13,865 nucleotides of DNA from Pseudomonadota bacterium (GTDB lineage Bacteria; Pseudomonadota; Gammaproteobacteria; Acidiferrobacterales; UBA6901): positions 1 through 13,865 of the forward strand of contig JAJYEK010000092.1 in assembly GCA_021785795.1 (NCBI GenBank), in the 5' to 3' direction. Below are positions 1 through 7,319 of the stretch, one piece after another; the stretch's first letter is position 1; each line of letters opens with the position of its first letter. The position numbers and the translations under genes were made by a program. The notes beneath the pieces were generated by a model. The model was not told the origin of the DNA. It ran no database searches and saw nothing but the letters and a program-made list of their open reading frames with translations.

Positions 1-869
1 GATCTCTGCGCGCTCCGCGGCTGCTTCCCGTGCTGGCGCTGCTCGCCGGGGCAGGAATGTGGGGTGTCATCTGGTACCCGATGCGCCTGCTCGATGCTGC
101 CGGGCTGAACGGCGTATGGCTCACCCTGGTCCTGTACGCCAGCGCGCTGGCATTCAGTCTGCCGCGCAGCGCCGCGAGCCTCGGGGAGTTCCGGGCGGCA
201 CCGGCGACACTGGCGGCCCTGGCGCTCGTCGGCGGCTGGACCAATGTCGCGTTCATCGAGGCGGTACTGCACGGTGACATCGTGCGGGTGCTGCTGCTGT
301 TTTACCTGTCACCGCTGTGGGCAACCGTGCTCGGGTGGCTCGTGCTGGGCGAGCGGGTGTCGCTGCGGTCCTTGGCGAGCCTGGCGCTTGCCATGGGCGG
401 GGCGCTGCTCATGCTCTGGAATCCCCACACCCATGGCGCCTGGCCCCGTGGCGCGTCGGACTGGTTTGCAATCTCCTCCGGGTTTGCCTTTGCCGCGGGC
501 AATGTGCTGGTGCGCAGGATGGAGGAGATCTCCGTCACCGCCAAGTCTCTGGCCATATGGCTGGGTGTCCTGATTGTGGCCGTGGGCATGATCGCGCTGC
601 TGCATCTGGCCCCGCCGCCGGCCGGCGCCGGCGCATTCGGCGGCGCTGTGGCGCTCGGATTGTTCGGGATCCTGGTCATGACGCTGCTGGTGCAGTACGG
701 GGTGTCGCATATGCCGGTGCACCGCTCGGCGGTGATCATGCTGTTCGAGCTGGTGGCAGGCGCGGTGTCCCAGCAGCTCCTCACCACCGAGCAGGTCGGG
801 GCGCGCGAATGGGCCGGGGGTGCGTTGATCATCGCCGGCGCCTATTTGTCGGCAGTCGGGTCCGCCTAG
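1..869 (+). CDS. EamA/DMT-family transporter, 5'-truncated
   Basis: Integral inner-membrane protein of the drug/metabolite transporter superfamily (EamA repeats); these export small metabolites, but the substrate cannot be read from sequence. Almost the whole protein is hydrophobic, with about ten membrane segments in two EamA halves (roughly the first 130 residues and residues 145 to 279, counted from the GTG at 30). The second half begins after a short polar stretch near PHTHGAWPRGAS, and the hallmark LLFYLSPLWATVLGWLVLGE closes the first repeat. The reading frame stays open from the GTG at 30 to the left edge (residues SLRAPRLLP precede it), so the true start is probably a little outside the window and the GTG is not a trustworthy start. 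It converges on the yggS-like gene, with only 16 bp between the two stop codons. Family call is confident; function is unknown. Confidence 0.85.
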   Translation, partial: SLRAPRLLPVLALLAGAGMWGVIWYPMRLLDAAGLNGVWLTLVLYASALAFSLPRSAASLGEFRAAPATLAALALVGGWTNVAFIEAVLHGDIVRVLLLFYLSPLWATVLGWLVLGERVSLRSLASLALAMGGALLMLWNPHTHGAWPRGASDWFAISSGFAFAAGNVLVRRMEEISVTAKSLAIWLGVLIVAVGMIALLHLAPPPAGAGAFGGAVALGLFGILVMTLLVQYGVSHMPVHRSAVIMLFELVAGAVSQQLLTTEQVGAREWAGGALIIAGAYLSAVGSA

Positions 870-885
870 CAGCGGCAAGCGGCGG

Positions 886-1590
886 TCAGCCGCGCGCGCC
901 GAAGATGGCGGTTCCCAGACGCACCATCGTAGCGCCTTCCGCGATCGCCGGAACGAAGTCGGCGCTCATCCCCATAGACAGTTCGGTGAAGCCCGACAGG
1001 CCGAGCCGCTGACGACAGTCATCGCGCAGGGCGCGCACGGCCGCGAATGCCGCGCGCAGTTGCGGCTCCGTGGCCGGATGGGGGCCGATAGCCATAAGGC
1101 CGCGCAGCCGGATGCCCGGCAGCGCGGCTTGCGCCAGCTGTTCCACGAACGGTAACACGGCCTCGCGCGCAAGGCCGTGGCGGACGGGATCGCGGGTGAC
1201 GTTCACCTCGATGAGCGTGTCGAGCGACCCGCCCTGTGCCAGGCGCGACAGGCGGCGGGCGAGGTCAAGGCTGTCGAGCGAATGCAGCCAGGCGAAATTG
1301 TCCGGGACAAACCGGGCCTTGTTCGACTGGAGGTGCCCGATGAAGTGCCACACAAGCCCCGCCGTCCGGAACTGTTCGATTTTCGGCAAGGCCTCCTGGG
1401 TCGTGCTCTCACCGAAATGCCGTTGGCCGGCGGCGGCTGCCGCGGCAATGAGTTCGGCCGGCTGACGCTTGGAGACCGCCACCAGCACGACCTCGTCGCT
1501 GTTGCGCCCGGCGGCGCGCGCGGCGGCGGCGACCGCCTCGCGGGCCCGTTCCAGGTTTCCGGGTATATCGCTGGCAGCAGTGACGTTCAT
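886..1590 (-). CDS. yggS: YggS/PLPBP-family pyridoxal 5'-phosphate homeostasis protein
   Basis: Cytosolic single-domain TIM-barrel protein that binds PLP without known enzymatic activity and helps balance vitamin B6 and amino-acid pools. The 234-residue length fits the family. The PLP lysine is K41 in VLVAVSK; other hallmarks are WHFIGHLQSNK (81-91), HSLDS (103-107), the IEVN strand (127-130), GLMAIGP (164-170) and the C-terminal phosphate-binding stretch SMGMSADFVPAI with GATMVRLGTAIFG. The frame is open further upstream to 1767, but that extension is low-complexity and unlike the family, so the ATG at 1590 is chosen. No clear Shine-Dalgarno precedes it. One oddity is that the usual FGEN segment reads HFGESTTQE (59-67). 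The gene is divergent from the DUF721 gene rather than next to proC/yggT or pilT as is often seen elsewhere. Confidence 0.95.
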   Translation of the reverse strand: MNVTAASDIPGNLERAREAVAAAARAAGRNSDEVVLVAVSKRQPAELIAAAAAAGQRHFGESTTQEALPKIEQFRTAGLVWHFIGHLQSNKARFVPDNFAWLHSLDSLDLARRLSRLAQGGSLDTLIEVNVTRDPVRHGLAREAVLPFVEQLAQAALPGIRLRGLMAIGPHPATEPQLRAAFAAVRALRDDCRQRLGLSGFTELSMGMSADFVPAIAEGATMVRLGTAIFGARG

Positions 1591-1596
1591 GGGCGG

Positions 1597-1602
1597 AGTA
1601 TA
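1597..1602 (-). promoter_or_regulatory. Candidate -10 box of the yggS-like gene
   Basis: On the minus strand the hexamer reads TATACT, five of six matches to the sigma-70 -10 consensus, and ends 6 nt before the ATG at 1590. If used, transcription would begin at or next to the start codon, giving a leaderless mRNA, which agrees with the absence of a ribosome-binding site. No good -35 box is visible at 16 to 18 nt upstream, so this is a weak call. Confidence 0.3.
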
Positions 1603-1650
1603 GCCTTTCGCACTCGAACCGTATTCAGCCGCGGCGGGAGGCGGCGCCTC

Positions 1651-1680
1651 TTTACCGACGGCCGTGGAAACGCCGATAAT
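1651..1680 (+). promoter_or_regulatory. Candidate sigma-70 promoter of the DUF721 gene
   Basis: TTTACC (1651-1656, four of six matches to TTGACA) and GATAAT (1675-1680, five of six matches to TATAAT) are separated by 18 nt. The predicted transcript start near 1687 leaves a short leader holding GGAG at 1699-1702 before the start codon. It lies in the only divergent intergenic region of the window. Confidence 0.45.
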
Positions 1681-1709
1681 TGCGGTACTAGCCCAGCCGG
1701 AGTATGCAC

Positions 1710-2177
1710 ATGCCGAATCCATCGGCGCGCAGGATTGGCAGCTTCTTCTCGCAGGAGGTGCTCGCACATCTCGGGATGCCGTCGGACCTGCGCCTGCTGC
1801 CCCAGATCAGCGAGGCATGGGTGAGGGCGGCCGGCGAACCGCTTTGCCGGCATGTGCATGCCACGCGCTATGTCGGGGGACGGCTGAGCCTGTGTGCCGA
1901 CTCGTCAGTCTGGGCTGGAAGAGTTCGCTACCAGCAGCAGGCATTGATCGAGTTGCTGCGGCGCACCGCAGCCTTCCAGCAGCTGACCGGACTGCACGTC
2001 CGGATTGTCCCGCCCGGGCGCAGCGCGGACACCGCCGTCGGGCGCCGCCCGCGTCCCGGTCAGCTGTCCGCCGCGAGCCGCAGCCTCCTCAGGCAGGTGG
2101 CAGACCACATTAGCGATCCGGAGCTGCGGGCAGCATTGGTGCGACTGGGCCGCGGCCGATCCGATGCCGGTGGCTGA
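1710..2177 (+). CDS. DUF721 (DciA-like) protein
   Basis: Small cytosolic protein of the DUF721 family; the best-studied member, DciA, interacts with and helps load the replicative helicase DnaB in bacteria lacking DnaC. The 155 residues carry the family pattern: a tryptophan after an N-terminal helical region (EAWVRAAGEPLCRHV, 36-50), the beta strand GGRLSLCADSSVWAGRVRYQ (56-75) with the conserved S-x-W, a central hydrophobic helix, and a C-terminal segment LLRQVADHISDPELRAAL (126-143). Two in-frame ATGs lie at 1704 and 1710. GGAG at 1699-1702 sits 1 nt before the first but 7 nt before the second, so 1710 is preferred. DciA genes are often found near secA or lpxC, which is not the case here, so helicase loading is an inference from family membership only. 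Confidence 0.78.
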   Translation: MPNPSARRIGSFFSQEVLAHLGMPSDLRLLPQISEAWVRAAGEPLCRHVHATRYVGGRLSLCADSSVWAGRVRYQQQALIELLRRTAAFQQLTGLHVRIVPPGRSADTAVGRRPRPGQLSAASRSLLRQVADHISDPELRAALVRLGRGRSDAGG

Positions 2178-2289
2178 GCGGACCCGCCGCGGGCGCCCTG
2201 CGGGAACGCGGCGACCGACAGGTGGGGAACGCATGCCTGCGCCTGGGCTCTAAGGAGTACGTGTCGCGGGACGGCAGGGCAGCGAGCGG

Positions 2290-2307
2290 GCCGGTCGAAA
2301 GACCGGC
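2290..2307 (+). other. Perfect 7-bp hairpin with GAAA tetraloop
   Basis: GCCGGTC (2290-2296), loop GAAA (2297-2300), GACCGGC (2301-2307): a perfect stem closed by a GNRA-type tetraloop, expected to be very stable as RNA. A second weaker stem follows directly: GGGAA (2309-2313) with TTCCC (2326-2330). No T-tract follows, so it is not a canonical intrinsic terminator. It could stabilise the 3' end of the DUF721 transcript or be part of a structured lolC leader. Confidence 0.5.
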
Positions 2308-2345
2308 AGGGAATCGCAAATTGATTTCCCGGCGGCCATGCCCTG

Positions 2346-2354
2346 TGGTTTAAT
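2346..2354 (+). promoter_or_regulatory. Candidate extended -10 promoter of lolCD
   Basis: TGG followed by TTTAAT (2349-2354) matches an extended -10 element (TGn plus five of six matches to TATAAT). The predicted start near 2361 is only about 3 nt before the lolC ATG at 2364, and no Shine-Dalgarno is seen before that ATG, so a leaderless or almost leaderless transcript is possible. No convincing -35 box is present, which extended -10 promoters can tolerate. Confidence 0.38.
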
Positions 2355-2363
2355 TGGCGCCTC

Positions 2364-3611
2364 ATGATTCGACCGTACGAGCTGTTTGTCGGGTTGCGTT
2401 ACACCCGTGCCAAACGGCGCAATCATTTCATTTCCTTCATTTCCCTGTCCTCGATTCTGGGGACCGCGCTGGGTGTCACAGCGCTCATCACCGTGCTGTC
2501 GGTCATGAACGGCTTCGACAGGGAACTGCGCGACCGAATCCTCGGTGTGACGTCCAACATCACCATCCAGGCGGTCGGGGGGCCGTTGCAACACTGGCGT
2601 ACGGTCGCGGCGGCAGTCCAGGGCATGCATGGCGTAACCGGTCTGGCACCCTATGTCGAGGGACAGGGGATGCTGACCCATGGACGGGCCTCGAGCGGCG
2701 TTGTAGTGCGGGGAATCCTGCCTTCGGCTGAGCCGCGGGTCACGGACATCGGCGGCAAGATCGTCGCCGGCAGCCTCAATGCCCTCAAGCCTGGACAATT
2801 CGGCATCGTCCTAGGGCGGGAGCTCGCCTGGAAGCTGGGCGTCGATGTGGGTTCGCACGTGACGCTCATCGCTCCGGAAGGCGAGGTGACCCCAGCCGGG
2901 TTGCTGCCGCGGCTCCGACGTTTCAAGGTGGTTGGAATATTCGATGTCGGCATGTACGAGTACGACACCGGCCTGGCTTTCATCCAGCTCGATGACGCCG
3001 CCAAGCTCTACCTGATGCCGCAAGGGGTCAGCGGGCTGCGGATCAAGCTCTCCGACATCTACCAGGCGCCGGCAATCGCACAGCTCATGGCGGACAGGCT
3101 CGGGCCAGCCTACAGTGTGCGGGATTGGACCCGCGAACACGCCAATTTCTTCCGGGCCCTGCGCATGGAAAAGACGGTGATGTTCGTCATCCTGCTGCTC
3201 ATCGTCGCGGTGGCCGCGTTCAACATCGTCTCGACGCTGGTCATGGTCGTGACGGACAAGGAGGCGGAAATCGCCATTCTGCGCACGCTCGGCGCCAGCC
3301 CCGGTAGCATCATGGGAATATTCATGATCCAGGGGTCGGTGATCGGGATCATCGGTACCGTGATCGGGGCGATCGGGGGCGTCACGCTGGCGCTCAATGT
3401 GGTGACCATCGTGCCCTTTATCGAGCGCGTGTTTCACACGAACTTCCTCTCGAGCAGCGTCTATTACATCAGCCAGCTTCCCTCGCACCTCAAATGGTCA
3501 GACGTGATTACGGTAACGAGCGTGTCGCTTGCCATGGGCTTTCTGGCGACGATCTATCCCGCGTGGCGCGCGGCCCAGACCCAACCGGCGGAGGCGCTGC
3601 GCTACGAATGA
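2364..3611 (+). CDS. lolC: Lipoprotein-releasing ABC transporter permease LolC/LolE/LolF type
   Basis: Inner-membrane subunit of the Lol system, which extracts mature lipoproteins from the inner membrane and hands them to LolA for transport to the outer membrane. The 415 residues match the family length. N-terminal [20 protein letters not shown] leads into membrane segment 1 (about 25-48, with [11 protein letters not shown] following). A large periplasmic domain (about 50-268) precedes three C-terminal segments (about 271-295, 314-345 and 381-400) of the MacB/FtsX type, with the coupling-helix motif [17 protein letters not shown] (298-314) that contacts the ATPase. Only one permease gene is seen, so it may work as a homodimer of the hybrid LolF kind, unless a second copy lies elsewhere. 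It overlaps lolD by four bases (ATGA), which indicates translational coupling. No Shine-Dalgarno is visible at the ATG. Confidence 0.95.
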   Translation: MIRPYELFVGLRYTRAKRRNHFISFISLSSILGTALGVTALITVLSVMNGFDRELRDRILGVTSNITIQAVGGPLQHWRTVAAAVQGMHGVTGLAPYVEGQGMLTHGRASSGVVVRGILPSAEPRVTDIGGKIVAGSLNALKPGQFGIVLGRELAWKLGVDVGSHVTLIAPEGEVTPAGLLPRLRRFKVVGIFDVGMYEYDTGLAFIQLDDAAKLYLMPQGVSGLRIKLSDIYQAPAIAQLMADRLGPAYSVRDWTREHANFFRALRMEKTVMFVILLLIVAVAAFNIVSTLVMVVTDKEAEIAILRTLGASPGSIMGIFMIQGSVIGIIGTVIGAIGGVTLALNVVTIVPFIERVFHTNFLSSSVYYISQLPSHLKWSDVITVTSVSLAMGFLATIYPAWRAAQTQPAEALRYE

Positions 3612-4291
3612 CGGATCACGCGGTATTGCGGTGCACCAGTCTGAGCAAAACCTTCAGCCAGGGCAGCCTGGTAATCGCGGTGTTGCGCGATGTCAATTTC
3701 ACCGTGGCCCAGGGAGAACAGGTGGCGATCGTCGGGTCCTCCGGCGCCGGTAAAAGCACGCTTCTGCATCTGCTCGGCGGACTGGATATGCCCAGCGCGG
3801 GGACCGTGGAGCTTGACGGCAGCGACATCGGCGCGCTTAGTGAACGGCAGCGTGGTGCACTGCGCAATCGCGCGCTCGGCTTCGTGTACCAATTTCACCA
3901 CCTTCTGCCCGAGTTCAGCGCCCTCGAAAACGTAGCCATGCCGCTGTTGATAAGGCGTGGACCTGTTGCGGAGGCGCTTGCGCGGGCCCAGGAAATGCTG
4001 AAAAGGGTGGGACTCGAACACCGCCTGGCGCACAAGCCCGGAGAGCTGTCCGGCGGCGAACGACAGCGTGTCGCGGTCGCCCGCGCCCTGGTGACCGACC
4101 CGCTGTGCGTGCTGGCCGACGAGCCCACCGGCAACCTCGATCGCAAGACAGCCGAGTCGGTCTATGCGCTGATGCTCGAGTTGCACCGTCACCAGCGCAC
4201 CAGCTTCATCATCGCAACCCATGATACGACACTGGCCGCACGCATGGGCCGCGTCGTGACGATCGTCGATGGCACCCTGCAGGAGGGCTGA
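3608..4291 (+). CDS. lolD: Lipoprotein-releasing ABC transporter ATPase LolD
   Basis: Cytoplasmic ATPase that drives the Lol permease. The 227 residues are normal for LolD. Visible motifs are Walker [10 protein letters not shown] (43-51), Q-loop Q95 within [18 protein letters not shown] (92-109, a LolD hallmark), signature [15 protein letters not shown] (147-161), Walker [13 protein letters not shown] (167-178) and the switch histidine H205 in IIATHD. The start at 3608 is taken from the ATGA overlap with lolC; an in-frame upstream extension to 3494 lies wholly inside lolC and is spurious. No other gene follows on this strand for almost 200 bp, so lolCD may end as its own transcript or read into exbB. 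Confidence 0.97.
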   Translation: MTDHAVLRCTSLSKTFSQGSLVIAVLRDVNFTVAQGEQVAIVGSSGAGKSTLLHLLGGLDMPSAGTVELDGSDIGALSERQRGALRNRALGFVYQFHHLLPEFSALENVAMPLLIRRGPVAEALARAQEMLKRVGLEHRLAHKPGELSGGERQRVAVARALVTDPLCVLADEPTGNLDRKTAESVYALMLELHRHQRTSFIIATHDTTLAARMGRVVTIVDGTLQEG

Positions 4292-4343
4292 ACGCCTGGT
4301 GGACCGCCGCCGCGCGGCCGCCTCATGCCGTTGGCAGGCGGGA

Positions 4344-4380
4344 CCGGCCCGGCGCGACGGGGTGGGGCCGGGCCCGGCCC
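4344..4380 (+). repeat. GC-only palindrome and overlapping inverted repeat in the lolD-exbB gap
   Basis: A 16-bp perfect palindrome lies at 4365-4380, made only of G and C. Its left half also pairs with CCGGCCC at 4344-4350 (GGGCCGG at 4365-4371) around a 14-nt loop, giving two mutually exclusive stems. The 197-bp gap (4292-4488) has no gene. This may be a transcript-end structure for lolCD or a regulatory leader; no T-tract follows directly. Confidence 0.4.
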
Positions 4381-4427
4381 GGCCGTCTGCCGGGAGCGCC
4401 GCCGGTTCTGGTGCTTTCCGGCCGGGC

Positions 4428-4456
4428 GTGCGTCTGATAGATTACGCACATTTTTT
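4428..4456 (+). terminator. Possible weak intrinsic terminator upstream of exbB
   Basis: GTGCGT (4428-4433) pairs with ACGCAC (4444-4449) around a 10-nt loop and is followed by A then six T (4451-4456), the layout of a rho-independent terminator. The stem is only 6 bp. The same stretch holds TAGATT (4438-4443), which could instead be a -10 box for exbB, so the two readings compete. Confidence 0.35.
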
Positions 4457-4488
4457 CGGTCCAACTCGATCCTTCAGGTCAAGTCCGC

Positions 4489-5103
4489 GTGTTTGAACTG
4501 GTCAGGTCCGGCGGCTGGGTTATGGCGCCGATCATCCTCTGCTCGATCGCCGCTCTGGCGATCATCGGCGAGCGTCTGTGGTCGCTCCAGAAACGGTATG
4601 TGGCTCCGGCCGGGCTTCTGCCGCAGGTGCGCCAGTGGCTGGAGCGTAGCGAACTCGATGGCACCCGGATGGCGCTGCTGCGCGACAGCTCGCCGCTCGG
4701 GCGCATCATGGTGGCAGGCCTGGCGAACCGCAGCCATGAACGGGCGGTCGTCAAGGAGGCGATCGAGGATGCCGGGCGTCACGTGGCGCCGGAACTGGAG
4801 CGCTACTTGAACCCGCTCGGCACGATTGCGGCGATCGCGCCGTTTCTCGGCCTGCTCGGCACTGTGCTCGGCATGATCAAGATGTTCGCGGGCATCGGCA
4901 GCCACGGTCTGGGTGACCCGTCGGTGATCGCTGCCGGCATCTCCCAGGCGCTGGTCTCCACGGCGTCCGGCCTCACAGTCGCAATCCCGAGCCTGATGTT
5001 CTATCGCTATTTCCGAGCCCGCGTCGACGCGCTGCTTGTGGACATGGAACAGGAAGCGCTGAAGCTGGTTGAGATCATCCAGGGCGCGCGCGAAAGCGCG
5101 TAG
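4489..5103 (+). CDS. exbB: ExbB/TolQ/MotA-family proton channel subunit
   Basis: Inner-membrane channel component that with ExbD turns proton motive force into mechanical work. The 204 residues contain three membrane segments (about 9-30, 108-133 and 148-172), the arrangement of ExbB/TolQ. The channel signatures are PFLGLLGTVLGMI (118-130) and GISQALVSTASGLTVAIPS (150-168), which includes the conserved small/polar residues of the third segment. Start is a GTG at 4489 with only a weak upstream AGG. exbD follows after 24 bp. The pair sits in a lipid A/Kdo operon with no tonB gene in view, so its partner and cargo are uncertain; Ton, Tol or an envelope-lipid role are all possible. The identity as ExbB/TolQ-type is firm; assignment to a specific energised system is not. 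Confidence 0.9.
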   Translation: MFELVRSGGWVMAPIILCSIAALAIIGERLWSLQKRYVAPAGLLPQVRQWLERSELDGTRMALLRDSSPLGRIMVAGLANRSHERAVVKEAIEDAGRHVAPELERYLNPLGTIAAIAPFLGLLGTVLGMIKMFAGIGSHGLGDPSVIAAGISQALVSTASGLTVAIPSLMFYRYFRARVDALLVDMEQEALKLVEIIQGARESA

Positions 5104-5127
5104 CCGGCTGGGCCCCGAGGCGCAACC

Positions 5128-5553
5128 ATGCAATTTCGCGCGAAGCGGACCGAAGAACCGGAGATCAACCTCATTCCGTTGATCGACGTGCTGCTGATGA
5201 CGTTGATCTTCCTGCTGATGACCACCAGCTTCTCGAAGGAGGCACAGCTGCGGCTGCAGCTGCCGAGCGCGCACGCGCAATCGAAGCCGCAGGCCGCGAC
5301 GCTGCGCATCGTGATCGATGCCGGCGGGCAGTATTTCATCGGCGGCAAGGCGCTGCTCAATACCAGCGAGAGCGTGCTGCGGCAGGCCATGGCGGAAGCA
5401 GCGGGCGCGCAGAAGAATCCGGTGGTGATCATCGAGGCCGACCGGCGGACACCGGAGGGTGCGGTGGTCGAAGTCATGGACGTTGCGCGCCAGCTCGGGT
5501 TCGTTCACCTGACCTTCGCCACGCAGAAAGCCTCTGGCGGCTCCACGCCGTGA
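5128..5553 (+). CDS. exbD: ExbD/TolR-family biopolymer transport protein
   Basis: Partner of ExbB: one N-terminal membrane helix and a periplasmic domain. The 141 residues show a short cytosolic start, then PEINLIPLIDVLLMTLIFLL (11-30), in which D20 is the proton-carrying aspartate invariant in ExbD/TolR. A periplasmic domain of about 100 residues follows, with LRIVIDAGGQYFIGG and an ending VMDVARQLGFVHLTFAT typical of the family. GAGG at 5117-5120 precedes the ATG at a good distance. Its TGA stop overlaps the GTG of msbA (GTGA), so exbB, exbD and msbA look translationally linked. Confidence 0.93.
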   Translation: MQFRAKRTEEPEINLIPLIDVLLMTLIFLLMTTSFSKEAQLRLQLPSAHAQSKPQAATLRIVIDAGGQYFIGGKALLNTSESVLRQAMAEAAGAQKNPVVIIEADRRTPEGAVVEVMDVARQLGFVHLTFATQKASGGSTP

Positions 5554-7319
5554 GTGCCGACCGGGAGGGCCGGCAGCCGGACTCGGGTGCGGGCGTCTAC
5601 CGCAGACTGCTGAGTTACGCCTGGCCCTACCGTGGCCGCTTCCTGCTGGCGGTCGTGAGCATGGCCGTCACATCCGGCACCGAGACCGGATTCGCCTGGC
5701 TCATGAAGCCGCTGATCAATAGCGGTTTTGTGAAGAGCGATCCGCATAGTATCCGCTATATTCCGCCGCTCATCGTCGGCATTTTTCTGGCGCGGGGGCT
5801 GTTCGGATTCCTGGCGAACTACGTCATGACGTGGATCGGGCGCACGATCATATTTCATCTGCGCAACAGCATGTTCTCGCGGCTCGTGCACCTGCCCAGC
5901 CGGTTCTACGACAACAATTCCTCGAGTCTTCTGATCTCCAAGGTCATCTACGATGTGGAGCAGGTGATGTCGGCGACCACCAAGGCCGTGTCTTCGGTGG
6001 TCAAGGACAGCCTGTCGCTCATCGGCCTTATCGGTCTGATGATCTATTACAGCTGGCGGCTGACTCTCATCATGCTGCTCGTGGCACCGGTCATATCATT
6101 TGCGGTAACGAAGATCAGCCGCCGCTTCCGTAAATCGAGCCATCTGATCCAGCAGTCCATGGGTGAAATCACGCATGCGGTGCAGGAAGCCATCGACGGC
6201 CAGCGGGTGGTCAAGACCTTCTGTGCGCAGGATCGCGAGATCGCGGCCTTCGGGCAGGTCAATGGCCGCAACCAGCGCTACGTCATGAAGAAGGCCACGA
6301 CCTCCGCGCTCAACGTCCCGGTGATCGAGTTGCTGTCGGCCATCGGCATCGCTATCGCCATCTATGCGGCAATACAGGAGGCCGCCGCCCATCTCATGAA
6401 TGCGGGCACCTTCGTCTCCTACATCACGGCCATGATGCTGATGATGCCGGCCCTCAAGCGCCTCACCCAGGTCAATGAGACGGTGCAGACCGGGGTGGCG
6501 GCGGCCGGCAGCGTATTCGCGATGGTGGACGAGGAGCCCGAGCCGGATCCAGGCGTGCGCACGCTGCCGGAGGTTCGGGGCGAAGTCGAATACCGCCAGG
6601 TGAGCTTCAGTTACCCCGGTTCGCCGGCGCTGGTGCTGGATCAGGTGTCGCTGCGCATTGAACCCGGGACCACCCTGGCGTTGGTTGGGGCCTCGGGCAG
6701 CGGCAAGACCACGACCGCGAACCTGCTCGCGCGCTTCTATCCGGCCGACTCCGGCGAAATCCTGCTGGACGGCGTCAACATCAACGAGCTGCGGCTCGCC
6801 AATCTGCGCCACCATATCGCGCTCGTGAGCCAGGACACGGTGCTTTTCGACGACAGCATCCGCAACAACATCGCCTACGGTTCCAGCGGGGAGATTGATC
6901 CGGCGCGCATCGAGGGCGCGGCGCGCGCAGCGCATGTCCTGGAGTTCGCACAGCGCATGCCCGAAGGGCTCGACACCGTCGTCGGGGAGCGCGGCGTGCG
7001 GCTGTCCGGCGGACAGCGTCAGCGTATTGCGATCGCACGCGCCCTGTACAAGAACGCGCCGGTACTGATCCTGGATGAAGCCACTTCCGCGCTCGATACC
7101 GAGTCCGAACGCCTGGTGCACGATGCGATGCAGCAGCTGATGCGCAATCGCACGACCCTGGTGATCGCCCACCGCCTGTCGACCATCGAGAACGCCGACC
7201 GGATCGTGGTGCTGGAAGGCGGACGCGTGATGGAAGCCGGCAGTCATCGCGAGCTGCTGGCGCGCAACGGTATCTACGCCCGCCTGTACCGCATCCAGTT
7301 TAATGAACCCCGTCACTGA
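5550..7319 (+). CDS. msbA: Lipid A export ATP-binding/permease protein MsbA
   Basis: Homodimeric inner-membrane ABC exporter that flips lipid A-core from the cytoplasmic to the periplasmic leaflet. The 589 residues hold an N-terminal transmembrane domain (about 18-320, six helices; early motif YAWPYRGRFLLAVVSM) and a C-terminal nucleotide-binding domain. Motifs are Walker A GASGSGKTT (380-388), Q-loop Q428 in VSQDTVLFDDSI, signature LSGGQRQRIAIARAL (485-499), Walker B LILDEATSALD (506-516) and H541 in VIAHRLSTIENADRI. The GTG start at 5550 overlaps the exbD stop, and the 3' end overlaps the next gene by 17 nt. Placement beside lpxK and kdsB supports the lipid A role over a generic multidrug exporter. 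Confidence 0.95.
   Translation: MSADREGRQPDSGAGVYRRLLSYAWPYRGRFLLAVVSMAVTSGTETGFAWLMKPLINSGFVKSDPHSIRYIPPLIVGIFLARGLFGFLANYVMTWIGRTIIFHLRNSMFSRLVHLPSRFYDNNSSSLLISKVIYDVEQVMSATTKAVSSVVKDSLSLIGLIGLMIYYSWRLTLIMLLVAPVISFAVTKISRRFRKSSHLIQQSMGEITHAVQEAIDGQRVVKTFCAQDREIAAFGQVNGRNQRYVMKKATTSALNVPVIELLSAIGIAIAIYAAIQEAAAHLMNAGTFVSYITAMMLMMPALKRLTQVNETVQTGVAAAGSVFAMVDEEPEPDPGVRTLPEVRGEVEYRQVSFSYPGSPALVLDQVSLRIEPGTTLALVGASGSGKTTTANLLARFYPADSGEILLDGVNINELRLANLRHHIALVSQDTVLFDDSIRNNIAYGSSGEIDPARIEGAARAAHVLEFAQRMPEGLDTVVGERGVRLSGGQRQRIAIARALYKNAPVLILDEATSALDTESERLVHDAMQQLMRNRTTLVIAHRLSTIENADRIVVLEGGRVMEAGSHRELLARNGIYARLYRIQFNEPRH

Noticed and set aside
1591..1767. N-terminal extension of the yggS-like frame (59 extra residues)
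   Set aside because: Low-complexity and unlike the family, overlaps the divergent promoter region; the conserved protein begins at the ATG at 1590.
2265..2354. Short frame after AAGGAG at 2252-2258 upstream of lolC
   Set aside because: About 30 codons of GTG-started, Arg/Pro-rich sequence without any recognisable feature, passing through the GNRA hairpin.
4366..4379. Palindrome as a phage attachment site or replication origin element
   Set aside because: No integrase, DnaA boxes or AT-rich element nearby; a G/C palindrome in a 197-bp gap is not enough.
4474..5508. 344-codon minus-strand open frame opposite exbB/exbD
   Set aside because: Shadow of two conserved genes; composition is typical of a GC-rich antisense frame.
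6096..7316. 406-codon minus-strand open frame opposite msbA
   Set aside because: Antisense shadow of a highly conserved ABC exporter; His/Arg/Gln-rich composition with no recognisable domain.
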